A stretch of 44,125 bases of DNA from a bacterium (GCA_020631605.1 JAHDGZ010000006.1:1-44125), one strand, 5' to 3'. Shown: positions 21,891-35,115, counted from the stretch's first letter. Numbers and translations are program-made. The notes: generated by a model not told the origin, from the sequence alone.

Positions 21891-23291
21891 ATGATGCTAG
21901 AAGTATGATTCACGAGAAATGTAGATAAACGACTTTTCTTGTCTACTCTTATGAAGGATGAAAATGCTGATTTATATCAGTTGTTTTCTCGCGATTGATG
22001 AAAAAAATTTGCTGAGGAGTGGGCTACAGTGCAGCAGATACCAGAAAATGAAAAGTTACTACAGTATTATCCAACTGGAGATAGAGAGAAAATTGCATTA
22101 GTGCAAAAGCTCTACAATCTTTTTGATGTGAACACAAGGGTGCTTGTACAGAAACAAGCAGAGTGGGATACAGAACTTTCAGTATGGTGAAAAGACATCT
22201 ACGCAAATCTGAAATCTACACAACCACAATCAATCAAGCGTATCGAACATAGAGAGTCTACTATGACCAAGTCCCAATATTTTGAAATAGAGCATCCGCG
22301 GTGAGAAGATGTTATCAGAGTTTCCAATCATGGTCCAATGAGAACACAACCGAGAGGAGGGGAGCGTAACATCTTATTTACCCGTAGTTATGATTCTACA
22401 GTAGATGCAGTACAAAAGGAACTGGCTATAATCACTGCTAGAAAGACAGGTGAACGCATCAAGAGTTTCGCTCATCTATGTACACAAATAGGAAATGTTT
22501 TTTCTAGCGGCCATCTTAATGATTATCAAAAAAACCAAAAACGAAATGATCTAAGACAACAGGTTGAAACTTCTTCTATTGGTTTGAGGTGAGCAGATAA
22601 GCTCTTTGATGATCTACTAAAGTTTTCTGAATCAGAGCAAATGAGACCGTATTACTATGAAGAACTGCTAAGTCAAATGTGTGGTATCAATCCAGAGTAT
22701 CTGATAGGGAAAATTCATTTCCAGGAAATAAATGCGTTTATCTCATCTGCATTTACCACAACCTTCTTAGAAAAAGCATGCAATGAGTTGTGACCAGATC
22801 TTTTTTTTGAATCCACAGAGGGTACAAATGATCTCAACAGATGATTTAATGCAATCCTCAACTATTCCGTCTACCTCACAGGGGTATTGTTTAATATCAA
22901 AGGAAAATCTCTCTACAAAGATTTTATGCAAGATCTCTATGATCATAAAAGAGAAGTATTAGGTTCTCTCTGGTCTATCGTACGTGAAGTCAAAAAGACA
23001 TATAAGAAAAAGGAGCGAGCAAAAGCATTGTTTATTGATTACAGTGGAGCGAATGCCCTGCTTGGTTTTGAGATTCAATGAAAAAGAAAAGTGATAGCAA
23101 AACCTAATTTTGGAACAAAGCAAAACAGAGAAGCATTTCAACAGTTATTTGACTCATGAGTTGTCTCCAATCGCATGTATCCACTAAATATAAAGCGCTT
23201 ACTTCCATTGAAGAAGTATGCGGCCCAAATAGAGGAGCACTACAATCATCATAAACAACAATCGAAACAGACGTACTCTTTTCTAAGATAG
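21891..23291 (+). CDS. Hypothetical protein, 466 aa
   Basis: MMLEVGFTRNVDKRLFLSTLMKDENADLYQLFSRDGGKKFAEEW... joins ORFs 22338 and 22887 to TAG at 23289-23291. Confidence 0.7.
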
Positions 23292-24035
23292 GTAGACTTG
23301 TTTGCGTCAGACACAGAATGTGTTTCTCGCATCTCGTCGATTGGAGTTGAGTTGCCCTTCTTTGTTAATAAATCAACCGGTATCAAAAATGAATCAGGCT
23401 CCCAAGAATAAATTTTCTAATTCACGAAGACGGAATATATGATAATATCTATGATACGTGTGTTCGCGATCTTGGGTCTTTCGAGGTATCAGAATATCGT
23501 TGTTCATCCACTTTGGTTCGAAAATACTTCTCCACAGAGAAGATGCTATCTCATTACGAAAACGCTTAAGAAATCGTTGAGAGTAAGATCGATTTGTCAT
23601 GACGACAGTACCACCATAACGTAAGACCCTGTAGCATTGATTGAGATAGTTTTGTCTTTCTTCTTTGTTTAAAAGGTGCTGAAAGCTAGCAATCGCTATG
23701 ATACAATCGACAGATTCACTTTCCATTGCTTCAAGTGCGCTCAGCATGTCATGCGCTTCTCGTTCTGCACGAGGGAAATTGTCTTTAGCAATTCAGATCA
23801 ATTCTACACTAAAGTCTATACCCTTATAAGTATTGATGTTGACTCACTCATCAGTGAGAAATCAAAAGAGTCTTCAGTCACCACACCCAAGTTCAACTAT
23901 ATCTAACGATCTAGGATCTTGTAGTACAAGACGCACATGGTCAAACTCTGGTCGATGTCTTTTTCTAGTTCCGGAAAATTTTTCAGCCTGTTGGTCATAG
24001 AAAAACTGTAGTTCTGTATAGAGTGTAGAATGCAT
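23283..24035 (-). CDS. SAM-dependent class I methyltransferase
   Basis: LDIVELGCGDGRLFGFLTDEGVNINTYKGIDFSVELIGIAKDNFP...SVDCIIAIASFQHLLNKEERQNYLNQCYRVLRYGGTVVMTN; motif I with TGA glycines. Confidence 0.9.
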
Positions 24036-24056
24036 AGAATACGAGTAGAAAACAAA

Positions 24057-25061
24057 CTAAAGTAGTACTCCTCAGTCAGTAGGTACGATCTCTGAATCAG
24101 GAGTTTTCTTGTTTTTTTTCTGACTTTTTGTGACAAGGTCTTCTAGAGTAAAGTCATTCTGTTCACCTTCTCGATAGATGGACAAATATTCCATGAGGTA
24201 CAAAAAGGTGAGAAGAGTCATCTTTACATCGTTTCTACAGTACTTTTTAAGCTCTTTCATTGCGCTTTCATCTCATTCGTTGAGATATCTATTGTACAAT
24301 ACCTCTGCTTCTGCTCATGACTCAAGTGTTTTTTTAACTCATACAAGTGCTTGAGATGCTCTGTTCAGTCAAATTCTTTTTCCTGTCAGATGTTGGAGAA
24401 AGAGAAAAGGATCAATACTTTTTTCATTGAGAATATCTATCTGTTCTTGAGTCCCACCTGCATTATATGCTGTAACAGGATTATCAAATCAAATTTGGTT
24501 CCATCAGATGATATACCCATCGTATTGTAATAAGTAGTTGAAGAACTTGGTATAGTCATCAGGTCATACGTATTGAAATTTGGGATTCTCTTTAGATGTG
24601 TCTATAACATATCAGATGATCCATTTACATTGTGATAAATCGTTGGTTGCATAGGTGGTTTCTATATCATAAACCAGATATGGTTTCCCATTAATTCTAT
24701 GGTGTTTTCATCACTGGAAATCCTCTCGAAGTGTGTCCATGATAGACTTATTCTTTTTGTTCATTGCCTTAAGTTTTTTTGAATTTTTCATCATAGAGTG
24801 TAGTGTGCTCACGTCATCTTCAGAGCAGTGTATTTCAACCTTTTCAACTTCATCAATAAGTGTGCATCCATGAGTTTTCTTGATGATGCGAAACAAAGGA
24901 TTACCAGATTTGAAATAGGTAGTAGTATGTCAGATACTATGACAGTTTCTCAAGAATTTTTTAAACAAAGGAATTTGTTCTTTGCGCATAATTTCACCCA
25001 AGTGATCAAACACACTTGTCTGGATAGTAGTCAACTGCTGAATTGAAAATCTTTTATACAT
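24057..25061 (-). CDS. RNase H-fold 3'-5' exonuclease-like protein
   Basis: YLVYDIETTYA (Exo I), YIIGWNQIGFDNP (Exo II-like), LKKYCRNDVKMT (Exo III-like). Confidence 0.75.
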
Positions 25062-25128
25062 CAAAAAAAGCTACATAAATAGAGCTTTTATAGTAAGATA
25101 TGATAGGTATGCAAGTATACTATTGATG

Positions 25129-26343
25129 CTAGTTCTGAGAAGATAAGACATCTTTCAGTCCTGGTCTTAGGGTTTCTAGATAAGAGATTGGATCAGTTAT
25201 AAATGAGTTAACTGACCTAGTGTCATCTAACTTAAGAGAAAATTGAGGAACACTCAATGGTTTGTTATTAATGATAATATCAGAGAAAAGTAGTCAATTC
25301 AGTGTATTGTTTTCTTGTGAATAGATACTTAAGAAGCTCGTATTTTTAAGGGTATAAGTGATACCAAAAGATCAGTTTTTTTCACTAATAGAATCAGGAG
25401 ATGTCCCAAGCGTATCTTTTATGATTGCTGCTACAGCAAGTGACGGATTATCAACCAGTGGAGAGCTAGCTTCCTCGAGTCTTTTCTTCAAAATTCTATC
25501 TATTGCAGCACCAAAGGTAGTTTTATTAGTATTTACATTTTTGATACTACTGAGAGACTGTGTTTCATCCTCATCAGATGTTTCTATGCGCAAAAGCGCA
25601 AAGTTATCATGATAGAAGTGGTAGCTACGTGTATAGAGCTCGTTCACAATACTCACATGTACAAACGAGTCATTACATTCTATTTCTCAAAATCAAGAAA
25701 GTGTATCGATGAGGTTATTACAAGTAATTTCCCTATCAGTATATTCTTGTAAGAGTTTTCTTACATCCGAGAATAGTTCTATTGAAGATATATTCTCGTT
25801 GGCTATTGTTGCGTCTATTTTTTCATTGATTGAATCTTGCGGTGTATTGAGTTGTATAATAGAAAGTTTAGATCAGCTAGTATGGTCAAAAGTGATAGAT
25901 ACATCAGTTTTCTTATTATCTTCTAGAGCAATAGACGCATTACTAATGATAGTGTTGCTATCAGTATGAAGTCTGTTGTCCTCAGTAACAAAGTCAACGG
26001 TGTCAAGCAATTTGTCTAGATTATAGTTAGCATTCTTGAATCAGACACTATTTTCTCGTTCATCGGTATTATCATCTTCTTGAAGTGTCTTTATGTTGAG
26101 TAGTGGATCATCTTGATCCCTTGTTCATGTGTTATCTCAAACAGTAGGTGTTGGTGTATCGGTGTTGGTAGAAACTCATACTTGCGCAGGAAGAGGTTCT
26201 CCAGATTGTGCTGAATTTCAACTCAACAAGAAAAAGGATACGATACTTGCAATGATGAGACTTGCGAGTATTGGTCAGTAACGGAAAAGTTTTGTATACA
26301 TGGAACCATAGTGCTCTATGATTTCTGGGTTGTCTTTAGACAT
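25129..26343 (-). CDS. Hypothetical single-TM protein
   Basis: MSKDNPEIIEHYGSMYTKLFRYGPILASLIIASIVSFFLLSGNSAQSG...; includes ORF 25372..25656(-). Confidence 0.7.
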
Positions 26344-26502
26344 TAGTTTCTCGTTAAACTAAACATAGCTAATTATAGTGATTTAAAACAAAAAAGTCAA
26401 AATCTAGGGTCAACAAATATCAGGAAATATCCCAAAATGTCTTGCATTCAATAATTTGATGGATACAGCTAGTCTATAAGTATTTTATACGGTGCTAACA
26501 TA

Positions 26503-28119
26503 ATGGTAAAGAACGTTGCAAAATTGTTTGTTGAGTGTTTGGAGGCTCATAATGTGGAGTATGTGTTTGGTGTGCCAGGAGAAGAAAATCTTGATTTGTT
26601 GGACGCTTTGAGAGAGTCATCGATCAAGATTGTTGTTACTCGTCATGAGCAGACAGCAGTCTTTATGGCTGCAACACATGGAAGATTGACAGGAAAAGTA
26701 GGAGTAGCGATGGCTACCTTATGACCTTGAGCAACTAACATGATGACAGGAGTTGCTTATGCCCAGTTGGGCTGAATGCCGGTGATGGTAATTTCCTGAC
26801 AAAAGCCAATCAAAAAATCAAAGCAATGACGTTTTCAGATACTTGATGTGGTGAGTATGATGAAACCTGTCACCAAGTTTGCGACAACCATAGTCAATGC
26901 AGCAAAAGTTTCTAGTACGATAGCTGATGCGATCATGACAGCAGAGGCAGAGAAGCCATGAGCAGTACATATAGAATTGCCTGAAGATATAGCTAGAGAA
27001 GATGCAAGTGGTCTAGTTCCTATTGTCTTTGATAAGATCAGAAGACCAATAGCAGATGAGAAGGCAATCAACGAGATAGTCTCCTATCTAGAAAAAGCTC
27101 ACAGACCCATGATATTGGTATGAGCATGAGCGAATAGGAAGAGAGTAACTAAGTATTTGACAAAATTTATCCAAAAACACAATATCCCATTTTTCACGTC
27201 TCAAATGGGAAAGTGAGTAGTAGATGAACGTCTTCCACAGTATATAGGAACTGCTGCTCTGACATCGAATGACTATATTCATGATGTGATAGACCAGGCT
27301 GATTTGTTGATAGCAGTAGGGCATGATACTATTGAAAAACCAACTAATGTAGTCCACGATGGTAAGACTAAAGTGGTGCATATTAATTTCACTCCTGCTC
27401 AAGTAGATGAGTTGTATAAACCAAATTTGCAGGTTCCATGAGATATAGGAAACACGTTGTGGAGATTGTATGAATCAGAGATAGATACATCATGATGGGG
27501 TTTCGATAGTATTTATGAGACAGCACTCAAGGCTCGTTCAATGATGGAAGCGAATACTGACACCATATGCTGTACACAGGGAGTGACACCAGCGCGATTC
27601 ATCAGAGAATTACGTAAAAACATAGAAGATGATGCAATAGTCGCTCTTGATAACTGATTGTATAAAGTACGATTTGCACGTAACTTCCCAACCTATTCTC
27701 CTAATACATTGTTGTTGGATAATGCTTTAGCTACTATGTGAGCATGATACAGTTCAGCCATGATGGCAAAAATATTACACGAAAATCAACAAGTGATTGC
27801 AGTAGTATGAGATTGAGGTCTGTTGATGAATTTAGGTGATTTAGAAACGATTGTGAGGCTATGATTAGATATGACAATCATTGTACTCAATGATAGCGCA
27901 TATGGGATGATCAAGTGGAAGCAAAGTGCTATGTGATTAGCATCATTTGGTTTAGATTTAACAAATCCAGATTTTGTATGACTTGCAGAAAGTTTTGGTG
28001 CCAAGTGATATAGTCTAGACGCATGAAATAATTTTCATGAGGTTATGCAAAGTGCATTTGCGCAGACATGACTAAAAATCATAGAAGTAAAAATTATGTA
28101 TCCTGAGAAAGTTGCTTAA
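26503..28119 (+). CDS. ThDP-dependent enzyme, acetolactate synthase large-subunit-like
   Basis: VEYVFGVPGEENLDLLDAL...VTRHEQTAVFMAATHGRLTGKVGVAMATLGPGATNMMTGVAYAQLGGMPVMVISGQKPIKKSKQGRFQILDVV...VIAVVGDGGLLMNLGDLETIVRLGLDMTIIVLNDSAYGMIKWKQ; ThDP GDG-X(n)-N motif. Confidence 0.92.
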
Positions 28120-28156
28120 TACGAAAAAAAAACATTTAGATGATAGTAGTAATCAG

Positions 28157-29521
28157 ATGTCCACACAGTTGTCTCGTAATCCATTCACTGGAGAAATCAA
28201 TATTGAAGTAGAAAAAATGTCCAATGATCAAGTAGATCAAAAGATAGCCATCGCCCAACAAGCATATATTAGCTGGAAGGATACATCTTTAGAACACAGG
28301 TCGTCTCTCTTTCATAAATTGGCAGACATTATGGATAGAGATCGTGATAAAATTTGTTTGCTTGCAACCAAAGAGATGGGAATGTTACAACATATCTCCC
28401 AAGGGATACTAACATCATGTGCCAATCTCATGAGATGGTATGCAGACAATGTAGAAGAAGTACTTGGAGATAAGGATTTTTCACATGATGGAATGACAGG
28501 GAAGTATGTCTATGATCCGCTCTGAGTGATATACTGAATTGGTCCATGGAATTTCCCTTATAATCAAGTACTAAGAGCTGCAGCTGCAAATATTATTGCA
28601 TGAAATACTACTGTCTATAAGCATTCTTCAAATGTTCCTTTGTGTGCTGCTATGATAGAAAAATTATTTGCAGAAGCATGATTTCCAGAGTGAGTGTATA
28701 CGAATGTGTATATATCTGGTAGTCAGTCAGAACATATTATCTCTAATAATGCTATTCAGGGAGTCAATATTACAGCTAGTGAACAAGCTTGAAGTATTGT
28801 TTGATGACTTGCAGGTAAGTACCTCAAACCATCAGTGCTTGAGTTATGATGAAATGATGCATTTGTATTGTTAGATCATAAAGATACTTCAGCCATGGTT
28901 GCCAAAGCCGTCGCATGTCGTATAACAATGGGAGGTCAAAGGTGTAATTCAAGCAAGAGGTTTATTATTTTAGATAAGCATTATGAAGATTTTGTAGAAC
29001 AAATGTGATTGCATATGGCTGCACTTAAAATAGGAGACCCTATGGATCCTAATTCTGATTTGCCTCCAATAGCAACAACCAAATTGCTTCATGAAATTCA
29101 TCATCAAGTAGAACAGACAATTGCTCAGTGAGCTAGATTGATAACATGATGAAAAATTGTTGGTTCAAAAGAGCAATTTTATGCAGCAACAGTACTCGCT
29201 GACGTAACGCCTGAGATGACTAGTTATCGTGAAGAGGTGTTTGGTCCAGTAGCAAGCATTGTAAGGTCTAGTTCTATTGAAGAGTCTATCAGATTGGCAA
29301 ACAATAGTGATTTTGGGCTTTCTGCAGTAGTGTACGGAGATGACATCGATCAGTGTAAGGATGTGGCGAGACAGTTGGAATGATGAATGATATTTATCAA
29401 TCAACAACCAGCGTCAAAATCTTCTTTGCCATTTGGTTGAGTCAAAAAGACCTGATATGGAAAAGAAAATTGACCAGATGGACTCAGGTCTTTCACCAAC
29501 AAAAAGGTCATTCTCTACTAG
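28157..29521 (+). CDS. Aldehyde dehydrogenase, succinate-semialdehyde dehydrogenase-like
   Basis: SRNPFTGEINIEVEKMS...GVIYGIGPWNFPYNQVLR...LELGGNDAFVLLDHKD...MGGQRCNSSKRFIILD...EEVFGPVASI; catalytic Cys in GGQRCNSSKR. Frame also open from TTG 28112. Confidence 0.93.
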
Positions 29522-29603
29522 ATCAATAGAGAGAAACGGAAAAGATACACTTGAATGAATAATTGACATAATTAGAATAAGTTGTTTAGTGAAAAAAGAA
29601 AAA

Positions 29604-31625
29604 ATGGCACTAGAAAGTTTTTTGTTTCTTTGACCGGTCTCTAGAAAGAAATCTCAAGAACCAACTATAGATCAATTGTTGGCAGAGCTGACTACTAGTG
29701 ATTACGTTGATCCAATTGCTCTTGTGGATATCAGGGCATGATTGACGTATTGACTAAAAAACATCTCAAATGAAGCATTTCATCAAGAGAGCATAGCACT
29801 TATTTCAAAGCATGTTACAGAACCACAAGTGAGAGAGAAGTTGTTTACAATGTTGGCAAAAGCAGCACGAAGAAATTTTGATGGATGAGAATCAATAACA
29901 TATTTATATGGAATTTCTGCTGTGGTTGCACAACACGAGCATAAAAAAAATGTAGATACAACGCTTTATGATTTAGATGTTGTAAACGATATAGATACAG
30001 TAAGATTGATGTTAAAAGAGTGATTAGGTTCTAGCGATGTAGTTGCCTTTCAACAATGCGCTCGCTTTCTATGAGATTTATCAAAATTGTACACTGAAGA
30101 TTCTCCAGGTATAAATGAATGGGTATTTGATCGAATAATGGGTTACCAAAGAATAGAGTGAGAAAAATACTCAGATGGTTTTGAAAGTGAGTTGATAATG
30201 CCTGTCTATAGTATTGAGAAATATGGAGAGTACTATTTACAGGCAAAAGCGAATCAATATTTGATAGATAGTGAATCAAAACAGCGATTAAGCAACAAAG
30301 ATTGAGGGGCTATAAGCACAGAAAGATTGCAATCTAGTCTAGAAAATAAAGAATTCTGAGCCAAAGAAAATGTAGTTAGGGTAGTTAGGCATAGTATCAA
30401 TGAGTTTGTGGAAAATAAATTTGTAAGCTCAGCACTAGGAAAGCAAGTGCTAAATAACTTAGACAATAATATAGCTTGATTCTATTCTGATGATGTTGTC
30501 TTAGATAGAATAAAGATAGCCTTTGACGCACTATCAGAACAAGACTGCATTGATTTGATGAAGCATTGTGATCATAGTATACTGGAAAGTAATGTATGAG
30601 AGAATCACTTGCTCAGTCAGTTACAGAGAGCTATGAATGAGAGTATAAGAGAAAGGATTGATTTGAATAAGTATATAGCTTTTTTTGTTTTATATTTCAC
30701 TCGGTGGAAAAAAAATAATAATCGAAAAAATTGAGTTTGACTTAAATATGCGTATGCAATTAAGAATGGTAGTATAAAGAATATATGGGACTATAAGAAT
30801 ATTGTAGACTGAGCAGTTGAATACCATCAGACTGATTTATTGCAATTAGCAATCTATTGAATTACTGATTTTGACTCCAAAGATGAGACTCTTGCAAAAG
30901 AGAAAGCTGAACTTCTTCAGTATATCTCTGCAGCAACAGCAAGCAAAGAATTTGAGATAGATAGACTCTTGCTGCATGAAACAACCCTATGTAATTATGC
31001 ATTATGTGATTTAGATGAACATCTTGATCAATTGATTCGCTTGTTTAGAGAGGATTTTTCGATTGATGTCCAAGAATATAGATTATATGAAGTTAAACTC
31101 CCAGCGTGTGTGCTTACGTATGGATCATTGGTGAAAAATTTGCAACAAGTGAGTAGCCGAGAAAGAGCTGCACATCCCAATAGGAAGGCAATTGTTTACC
31201 AATTATATATGGAGATAGCACTCTATTATGCACATAAAAACAAGGCGCGTGAGTGTTTTCAGGCTATGGAAAGATGAAAGAGGGTATGGAGATTCGATTC
31301 AGTGATAGAGCGCTCTAAGGAGACATGAGAAATAGTAGAAGAGTTAGAAAAGTTTAGAGCCAACTACTACATAGCTGAATGATTTAATCTACATCATCTA
31401 TGAAAAGCATTTGTTGACTACAATAATCTCCAAGAAACTGAACGAAACGCGCCAAGTAGCGAAGCGTTCACTACAGCTTGTTTTCGTATTGGTAAACGGT
31501 ATCTAGATAATTCACAAACATCTAAAGCAAAAGACTTTATCAGTAGAGCAACGTATGCGCCAGACAGCACTATAGCAGAAGAGGCAAAAGAACTCTATAA
31601 CAACTATTATAATACAACTCAATAA
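29604..31625 (+). CDS. Large hypothetical protein with helical/TPR-like C-terminus
   Basis: MALESFLFLGPVSRKKSQEPTIDQLLAEL... frame 0 open to TAA 31623-31625; includes ORF 30969..31277. Confidence 0.7.
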
Positions 31626-31649
31626 TTTTATGATCTATTCTATAACAAG

Positions 31650-32162
31650 ATGACAGATATTACAGCAACAATCAAAACGGACAAAGGAGAGATTAAGTTA
31701 GAATTGCATAGTGACAAGGCGCCTATGACAGTAGCAAATTTTGTAAACCTAGCATTGAGAGGTTTTTACAATGACCTAAACTTCCATCGTGTGATAGATA
31801 ATTTTATGATTCAATGATGATGTCCTCAAGGAACATGAACATGATGACCTGGGTATCAGTTTGCTGACGAATTTCATCCAGAGCTGCTACATGATACTCC
31901 ATGAGTATTGTCTATGGCAAACTCATGACCGCATAGCAATGGATCACAGTTTTTTATTACACATGCAGAGACGCCTCGACTCAATGGTGCTCATACAGTA
32001 TTTGGAAGAGTGGTGTCAGAAGATGACCAATGAATAGTCAATGCCGTGTCTCAATGAGATGCGATTGAAAAAATTGAGATTGAAGGTGATGTAGACTGAC
32101 TATTCAAAAAAGTAGAAGACTTTATGAGTATGGTCAATAAGGCCTTAGAGAAGGACGAATAA
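31650..32162 (+). CDS. Cyclophilin-type peptidyl-prolyl cis-trans isomerase
   Basis: [31 protein letters not shown]...[38 protein letters not shown]; five glycines in the core motif are TGA. Confidence 0.97.
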
Positions 32163-32164
32163 GT

Positions 32165-32779
32165 TTAGATTTTTTCAAAAATATAGATAACTCTTTGTAT
32201 GTCATCATCAAATAGCTTGTAGTAGTGCATCTCTTCTAGAAACAGTTTTTTTCATTCTGCAAGATCCAAAAGAAGTGGTTCTTCTTCACTTGAGAGTATC
32301 TTATAAAGTATAAGTTTTCCTCCCTTTTTGACCAAAGGTGCACATCGAGGAATGATTTTGTCTGCAAATCAAACTGCTCTGGCAGTGACATAATCAAACC
32401 TTTGAGACATGTTTTCAACTCTTGATCGTAATGTTTTCACATTCGTAATACCTACTTCATCGGCTATAAACTGAACTGCATGTGTTTTTTTTCTTCTCGC
32501 GTCTACTCAGAGAAATGTACAAGAAGGGTTGAGCATGGCAAGCGGTAGCAGTGGGAATCATCATCAAGTCCCAATGTCTACGATGGTTGATCCAGGTTCA
32601 AATTCTATTTTTTTGTGCACCTCTATGCTGTCCAAAATATGTTTTTGATAAACTGACTCTTTGTCTCTGATTGCGCTAAGATTAAGTTTTTTGTTCCGCT
32701 CAAGGAAAGTAGAAATGAGTGCATCTCGTTGTGTGTCCATAGATAGAAAAGCTGATAGGTCTAAATGTGTTACTCTCAT
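32165..32779 (-). CDS. rsmG: 16S rRNA (guanine527-N7)-methyltransferase
   Basis: FLERNKKLNLSAIRDKESVYQKHILDSIEV...STIVDIGTGGGFPLLPLAMLNPSCTFLGVDARRKKTHAVQFIADEVGITNV; RsmG signatures. Confidence 0.93.
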
Positions 32780-33339
32780 TTGATATAACTATAGTATGCA
32801 GGCAGAAAGTCAGCATATCTATATAGTTTATTCAAAGTGACATCAGATTTCCACCAAACATTTTTTACAGAGTTGGGAAGTCATTGATTCGGTCATACAT
32901 CCCATATGATAGGTATCACTAATTGATCAAGGTAAGTATATGGACCAACTATGCGTTGTTTGTTGTTCCATAGCTCAAACGTGTCGTGATAGCTATTAGC
33001 ACCAGTAGAGTATTTTTCAGTCCATAGGATGTATGTGCTTCTAGTTGGATTAATCATCACAGCATCTCGTTTCGAAGGAAGTGTAAGTGGGACATAAGAA
33101 CCATCGTTTGTGGCAATGCTGTGTTTCTCTGAGACATCTACTTGATAAGGAAAGATCTCATAGGAAAATGGTCAGACACCAAAACCTGGGTGATCATCAA
33201 TATGTACTGTAAGGTATTGGTCTGTCGGATTATCAATCCATATTTTTACTACTGGTCAGAAAAATATAGTGGAACGAGTTACTCGTGTGGCAACTATTGC
33301 TATACTTAACAAAAAAAAGCCAAAAAGCCGTTTATTCAT
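32770..33339 (-). CDS. Hypothetical secreted/anchored protein
   Basis: MNKRLFGFFLLSIAIVATRVTRSTIFFGPVVKIWIDNPTDQYLTVHIDDHPGFGVGPFSYEIFPYQVDV...; hydrophobic N-terminus; 10-nt overlap with rsmG start. Confidence 0.7.
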
Positions 33340-33436
33340 CTAGCAAAAGAAGTGTTAATTGCTAGAATCATAGGAGTTTATGATGATACAACAAGCAAAG
33401 AGACAGACAGATGCAAACCTTTAGTTATCATGAGGT

Positions 33437-34099
33437 ATGAGAAAAAAATCAATAAGACATAAAGAAATCGCTTTAGATGATCGTTTGTTAGAACCATGAA
33501 AAGATCTCTATACAAAGATCAAAGGGAACCGAAGTAGGGATTTTTTTGCTAACAACAATCCAATTACCCTTGAGATAGCTTGCTGAAAGTGAGAATATTG
33601 TGTGTGAATGTCAGCTATCTATCCAGAGCGTAACTTTGTATGAATAGACAAGAAGTGAGAAAGAATGTGGTACGGTTTACAAAAGATAAAAGAGAAAGGA
33701 GGTGCTAATGTAGGATTTTTGCGTGCAATTGTTCAAAACTTATCTGATTTTTTTGATGAGTGAGAGGTAGAAGAAATATGGATCGTACATCCAGATCCAA
33801 GACCTAAAGGTGTTGATACAAGAAGAAGGCTAACATATAAGCGCTTTTTACAGATATACAAAACACTACTCAAGCCCTGAGGTATGTTAAAACTAAAAAC
33901 AGACGATACAGACCTTTTTGAACGAAGTCAGCAATCATTAGCTCAAGATTGATGGGAATTACAAAGAATGACGAAAGATCTGTATCAATCTGACCTATTA
34001 GGTGAACATCATTGAATAGAGACTTTTTATGAAAAGACATTTGTTGCAGCATGAAGAACAATCAAATACGGTGTCTGGTCTAGGCCTGATGATGAATAA
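33437..34099 (+). CDS. trmB: tRNA (guanine-N7)-methyltransferase
   Basis: PITLEIACGKGEYCVGMSAIYPERNFVGIDKKGERMW...EEIWIVHPDPRPKGVDTRRRLTYKRFLQIYKTLLKPGGMLKLKTDDTDLF; TrmB signatures. Confidence 0.93.
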
Positions 34100-34200
34100 G
34101 TCAAAAAATGTGAGTGGTATTATAATCTTACTAAATTCTTGCATTATTATCATATGTTCAATATAGTGGGATATATCCTTTTATCGGGTGTGACTATGAA

Positions 34201-34671
34201 ATGAAATATAATATACGTCTACTGCTCAAAGATATGCCTTCTTTATTCTCATGAATCATCGTATGATGAATAATTTTATGGTTAGGATATCTTTTCATAG
34301 ATATAGATACAATTATTGGGAATAACGGAGTAATATATTTTTGGATCGAAAGAATATCACACCGATTGCTCAGTATGCTGATAGGTCTATTTGTTGCTAC
34401 ACATGTCTATAGATTTAGAAAATTGAATACATGATGATGAGCAAAGACATTTTGGTGAGCGTTAGGATCATTTTTAGGGGTCTTGATTACGTGATGCCCG
34501 AGTTGTTCAATTACTTTAGCCTGATTGATAGGTCTAGCTGGTGTTTTTAGTGCACTACCATTTGCATGATTAGAGGTTAAAATTCTTTGATTACTGATTA
34601 TGATGTGGGTAGTCTATAGATCAGTTAAAGATCTTCTGGTTTGTAAAGTAAAAAAAAGGTGAAAAGCATAG
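34201..34671 (+). CDS. Polytopic membrane protein with GCPSC motif
   Basis: SLFSGIIVGGIILWLGYLFIDIDTIIG...GGGAKTFWGALGSFLGVLITGCPSCSITLAGLIGLAGVFSALPFAGLEVKILGLLIMMWVVYRS. Confidence 0.75.
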
Positions 34672-34735
34672 CATCACTTGCATTAGAAGCAAAAAGAAAT
34701 ACATGTACTGTATACGATTTACTTATACTTAAGAG

Positions 34736-35098
34736 ATGAAAAAAGTAGTAATGATTGGTTTGATGAGTTCGCTTCTACTGCTTACTGCATGTGGAAAAAA
34801 GAACGTAGATGTAAACGTTGATATTGCTAAGACAACAGCTCTAGCTGATTGCCTATCTGAAAATGATCGAAGAATGTATGGAACAGCAACCTGTCCACAT
34901 TGTAAAGATCAAAAAGCTCTCTTTTGAAGTGCTTTTTCAGATGTAGAATATATTGACTGCCAACTCGAATCTCAAAAATGTACTATAGCTGGGATCACAT
35001 GAGTACCTGTATGGAGATGACCTAACAGTGCAGAACTAAGAGGAACCCAGCCATTGAATACATTAGCAACTACTGCTGGATGTGAGTGGACTGAATAA
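34736..35098 (+). CDS. Thioredoxin-fold lipoprotein with CPHC motif
   Basis: Lipobox MKKVVMIGLMSSLLLLTACGKK; TATCPHCKDQKALFGSAFSDVEYIDCQLESQKCTIAGITGVPVWRGPNSAELRGTQPL. Confidence 0.85.
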
Positions 35099-35115
35099 TC
35101 AATATCTAGACTAAG

